DNA of 14,703 bases from positions 1 to 14,703 of the forward strand of contig CALEQS010000211.1 of assembly GCA_937907975.1 (NCBI GenBank), given 5' to 3'. This stretch comes from an uncultured Clostridia bacterium (GTDB taxonomy: Bacteria > Bacillota > Clostridia > Oscillospirales > Oscillospiraceae). Positions 13,334 to 14,703 of this stretch are shown here, in pieces. The notes beneath the pieces were generated by a model. It was given only the letters and a program-made list of their open reading frames with translations, was not told the DNA's origin and searched no databases. The first letter of the stretch is position 1, and the number at the start of each line of letters is the position of its first letter. Position numbers and translations under genes: made by a program.

Positions 13334-14703
13334 TCACCCCTTTGCCCGGTTGACGGTCATGACGCCGTTGACGCCGTTGAGCTTGCGCATGACCGCGTTG
13401 ATCTCGTCCTTGGAGTGCACCTGCAGCTGGGCGGTGATGACGGCAAAGCCATCCGGTGTGCCCTTGGCGGACAGGCTGTCCACCCGCACCTGCGCGGCGG
13501 ACAGAGCGGCGGCCACATCGAGGAACAGGTTCTGCCGGTCCTTGGCCGTGATGTCCAGGCTGGTCTGGTAGGCGTCCTGATGGGTGTCGCCCCAGCTGAC
13601 GCTGATCCAGCGGTCTTTTTCCTTGGTGCGGCGCTCCGGGGAGGCGTTGGGACAGTCCTGCCGGTGGACGGAGATGCCGTAACCCCGGGTGATGAAGCCG
13701 ACGACCGGATCGCCGGGAACCGGGGTGCAGCATTTTGCAAACTTGACCAGGCAGTTGTCCAGCCCCTCGACAATGATGCCGTTCTGACTGCGCACCGGCT
13801 TCTTCGGGACCGGTACCGTGGGATTGGAGGCCACATGGAGCCCCTCACCTTTTTCCAGCAGCTCCTGCTGGGCGGCCTGATCCTTCTGCTGCTTGGTGTG
13901 GCGCAGGATCTCGTCTCGGATGCGGATTACGGCCTTCTGGGCGGTCATGCCACCGTAGCCGATGGCGGCGTACAGGTCGTCCAGCGAACCAAACTTCACC
14001 TTTTTCAGAATGAGCGGCAGCACATCCTCCTGGGTGATCTCGGCCATGGTCAGGCCGCAGCGCTTCATCTCAGACTCGAAGGCCGCGCGGCCGGTGGCCA
14101 CATTCTCCTCCCGGCGCTCCTTCTTGAACCATTGGCGGATCTTGTTGCGGGCCTCGTTGCTCTTGCAGATCTTCATCCAGTCCCGGCTGGGGCCGCGGGA
14201 GGAGTTGGAGGTGATGACCTCCACAATGTCGCCGTTCTGGAGCTTGGTGTCAAAGGGGACGATGCGTCCGTTGACCTTGGCTCCGGTCATGCGGTTGCCC
14301 ACGGCGGAGTGGATAGAGTAAGCAAAGTCAATGGGGGTGGCTCCGGCGGGCAGGTTGACCACGTCGCCCTGGGGGGTGAACACGAACACCTCATCGGCGA
14401 ACAGATCCACCCGCATGGAGCGGACGAATTCTTCTGCGTCCGTATCCTGCTGGCTTTCCAGCAGTTTGCGCACCCATTCGTAGGTGGCCTCGCTGTCCAG
14501 CTTCTTGTTGCCCACACCGGCCTTGTATTTCCAGTGGGCCGCAATGCCGTATTCGGCGATCTGGTGCATCTCCCAGGTGCGGATCTGCACCTCAAAGGGA
14601 ATGCCCTCCTTGCCGATAACAGTGGTGTGAAGCGACTGATACATATTCGGCTTCGGGGTGGAGATATAGTTCTTGAAGCGGTCGGGCACCAGATTGAACA
14701 TAT
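13334..14703 (-). CDS. relA: bifunctional (p)ppGpp synthetase/hydrolase Rel, C-terminal part, 5' truncated by window edge
   Basis: About 455 C-terminal residues are visible; the Met codon at 14701 is internal, since the frame continues off the window. The fragment starts at the end of the synthetase domain: PKPNMYQSLHTTV, then FEVQIRT with the catalytic Glu, then IAEYGIAAHWKYK. It continues through the TGS domain (VFVFTPQGDVVNLP, about residues 105-165 of the fragment) and a helical region. A conserved-cysteine zinc-finger-like domain follows (KFAKCCTPVPGDP...VHRQDC, 320-350), and then a C-terminal ACT/RRM domain (370-455). Rel senses uncharged tRNA on stalled ribosomes and makes or degrades (p)ppGpp. 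The hydrolase half lies outside the window, so bifunctionality is inferred from the Firmicutes context. All visible regulatory domains are intact. It is the first visible gene of the seven-gene minus-strand operon. Confidence 0.95.
   Translation of the reverse strand, partial: MFNLVPDRFKNYISTPKPNMYQSLHTTVIGKEGIPFEVQIRTWEMHQIAEYGIAAHWKYKAGVGNKKLDSEATYEWVRKLLESQQDTDAEEFVRSMRVDLFADEVFVFTPQGDVVNLPAGATPIDFAYSIHSAVGNRMTGAKVNGRIVPFDTKLQNGDIVEVITSNSSRGPSRDWMKICKSNEARNKIRQWFKKERREENVATGRAAFESEMKRCGLTMAEITQEDVLPLILKKVKFGSLDDLYAAIGYGGMTAQKAVIRIRDEILRHTKQQKDQAAQQELLEKGEGLHVASNPTVPVPKKPVRSQNGIIVEGLDNCLVKFAKCCTPVPGDPVVGFITRGYGISVHRQDCPNASPERRTKEKDRWISVSWGDTHQDAYQTSLDITAKDRQNLFLDVAAALSAAQVRVDSLSAKGTPDGFAVITAQLQVHSKDEINAVMRKLNGVNGVMTVNRAKG

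Noticed and set aside
1..14703. tRNA, rRNA, CRISPR array, insertion sequence, phage or toxin-antitoxin genes
   Set aside because: No cloverleaf, spaced direct repeats, transposase or integrase motifs, or paired small ORFs with ribosome binding sites were seen in the few intergenic gaps, the longest being about 180 nt.

Overview
The window looks like chromosomal DNA of a GC-rich member of the class Clostridia, probably an Oscillospiraceae-type gut anaerobe. This is inferred from the combination of AddA (Firmicutes-type recombination nuclease), HemZ, a clostridial-type nucleoside kinase, a Cys-rich Mrp and a long bifunctional Rel, all in high-GC DNA with strong AGGAGG ribosome binding sites. 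No composition statistic or database search was run, so the family-level placement is a guess. No rRNA, tRNA, CRISPR array, insertion sequence, integrase or phage gene was recognised.

The plus-strand half (1-7983) holds four transcription blocks. First is the 3' end of addA (1-958). Next comes rpmE (ribosomal protein L31, 1089-1292), with its own promoter, a structured leader and a terminator. The third is a compact operon of hflX (1401-2705), a YigZ/IMPACT-family gene (2702-3346) and a hotdog thioesterase (3357-3779), closed by a strong terminator. The fourth is a drug-efflux-type cassette: an AT-rich promoter/operator, a MarR repressor (3959-4408) and two half-transporters (4401-6161 and 6178-7983) that together form an asymmetric heterodimeric ABC exporter.

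The minus-strand half (14703-8035) reads as one long operon: rel (p)ppGpp synthetase/hydrolase (5' end outside the window), dtd, a glyoxalase-II-like metallo-hydrolase, a DUF1835/DUF3658 gene, hemZ, a uridine-kinase-like nucleoside kinase, and mrp. Gaps are 4 to 48 nt and no terminator is visible inside. It converges on the exporter operon at a shared bidirectional terminator near 7988-8028.

Most of the window is conserved core genome: translation quality control (HflX, YigZ, Dtd, L31), stringent response (Rel), DNA repair (AddA) and Fe-S/radical-SAM chemistry (HemZ, Mrp). The MarR-exporter cassette is the most accessory-like part. I found no convincing entirely new system. The items most worth checking are the rpmE leader hairpin, the overlapping dyads at the marR promoter, the split degenerate ATP site of the exporter, and the uncharacterised DUF1835/DUF3658 gene inside the rel operon.
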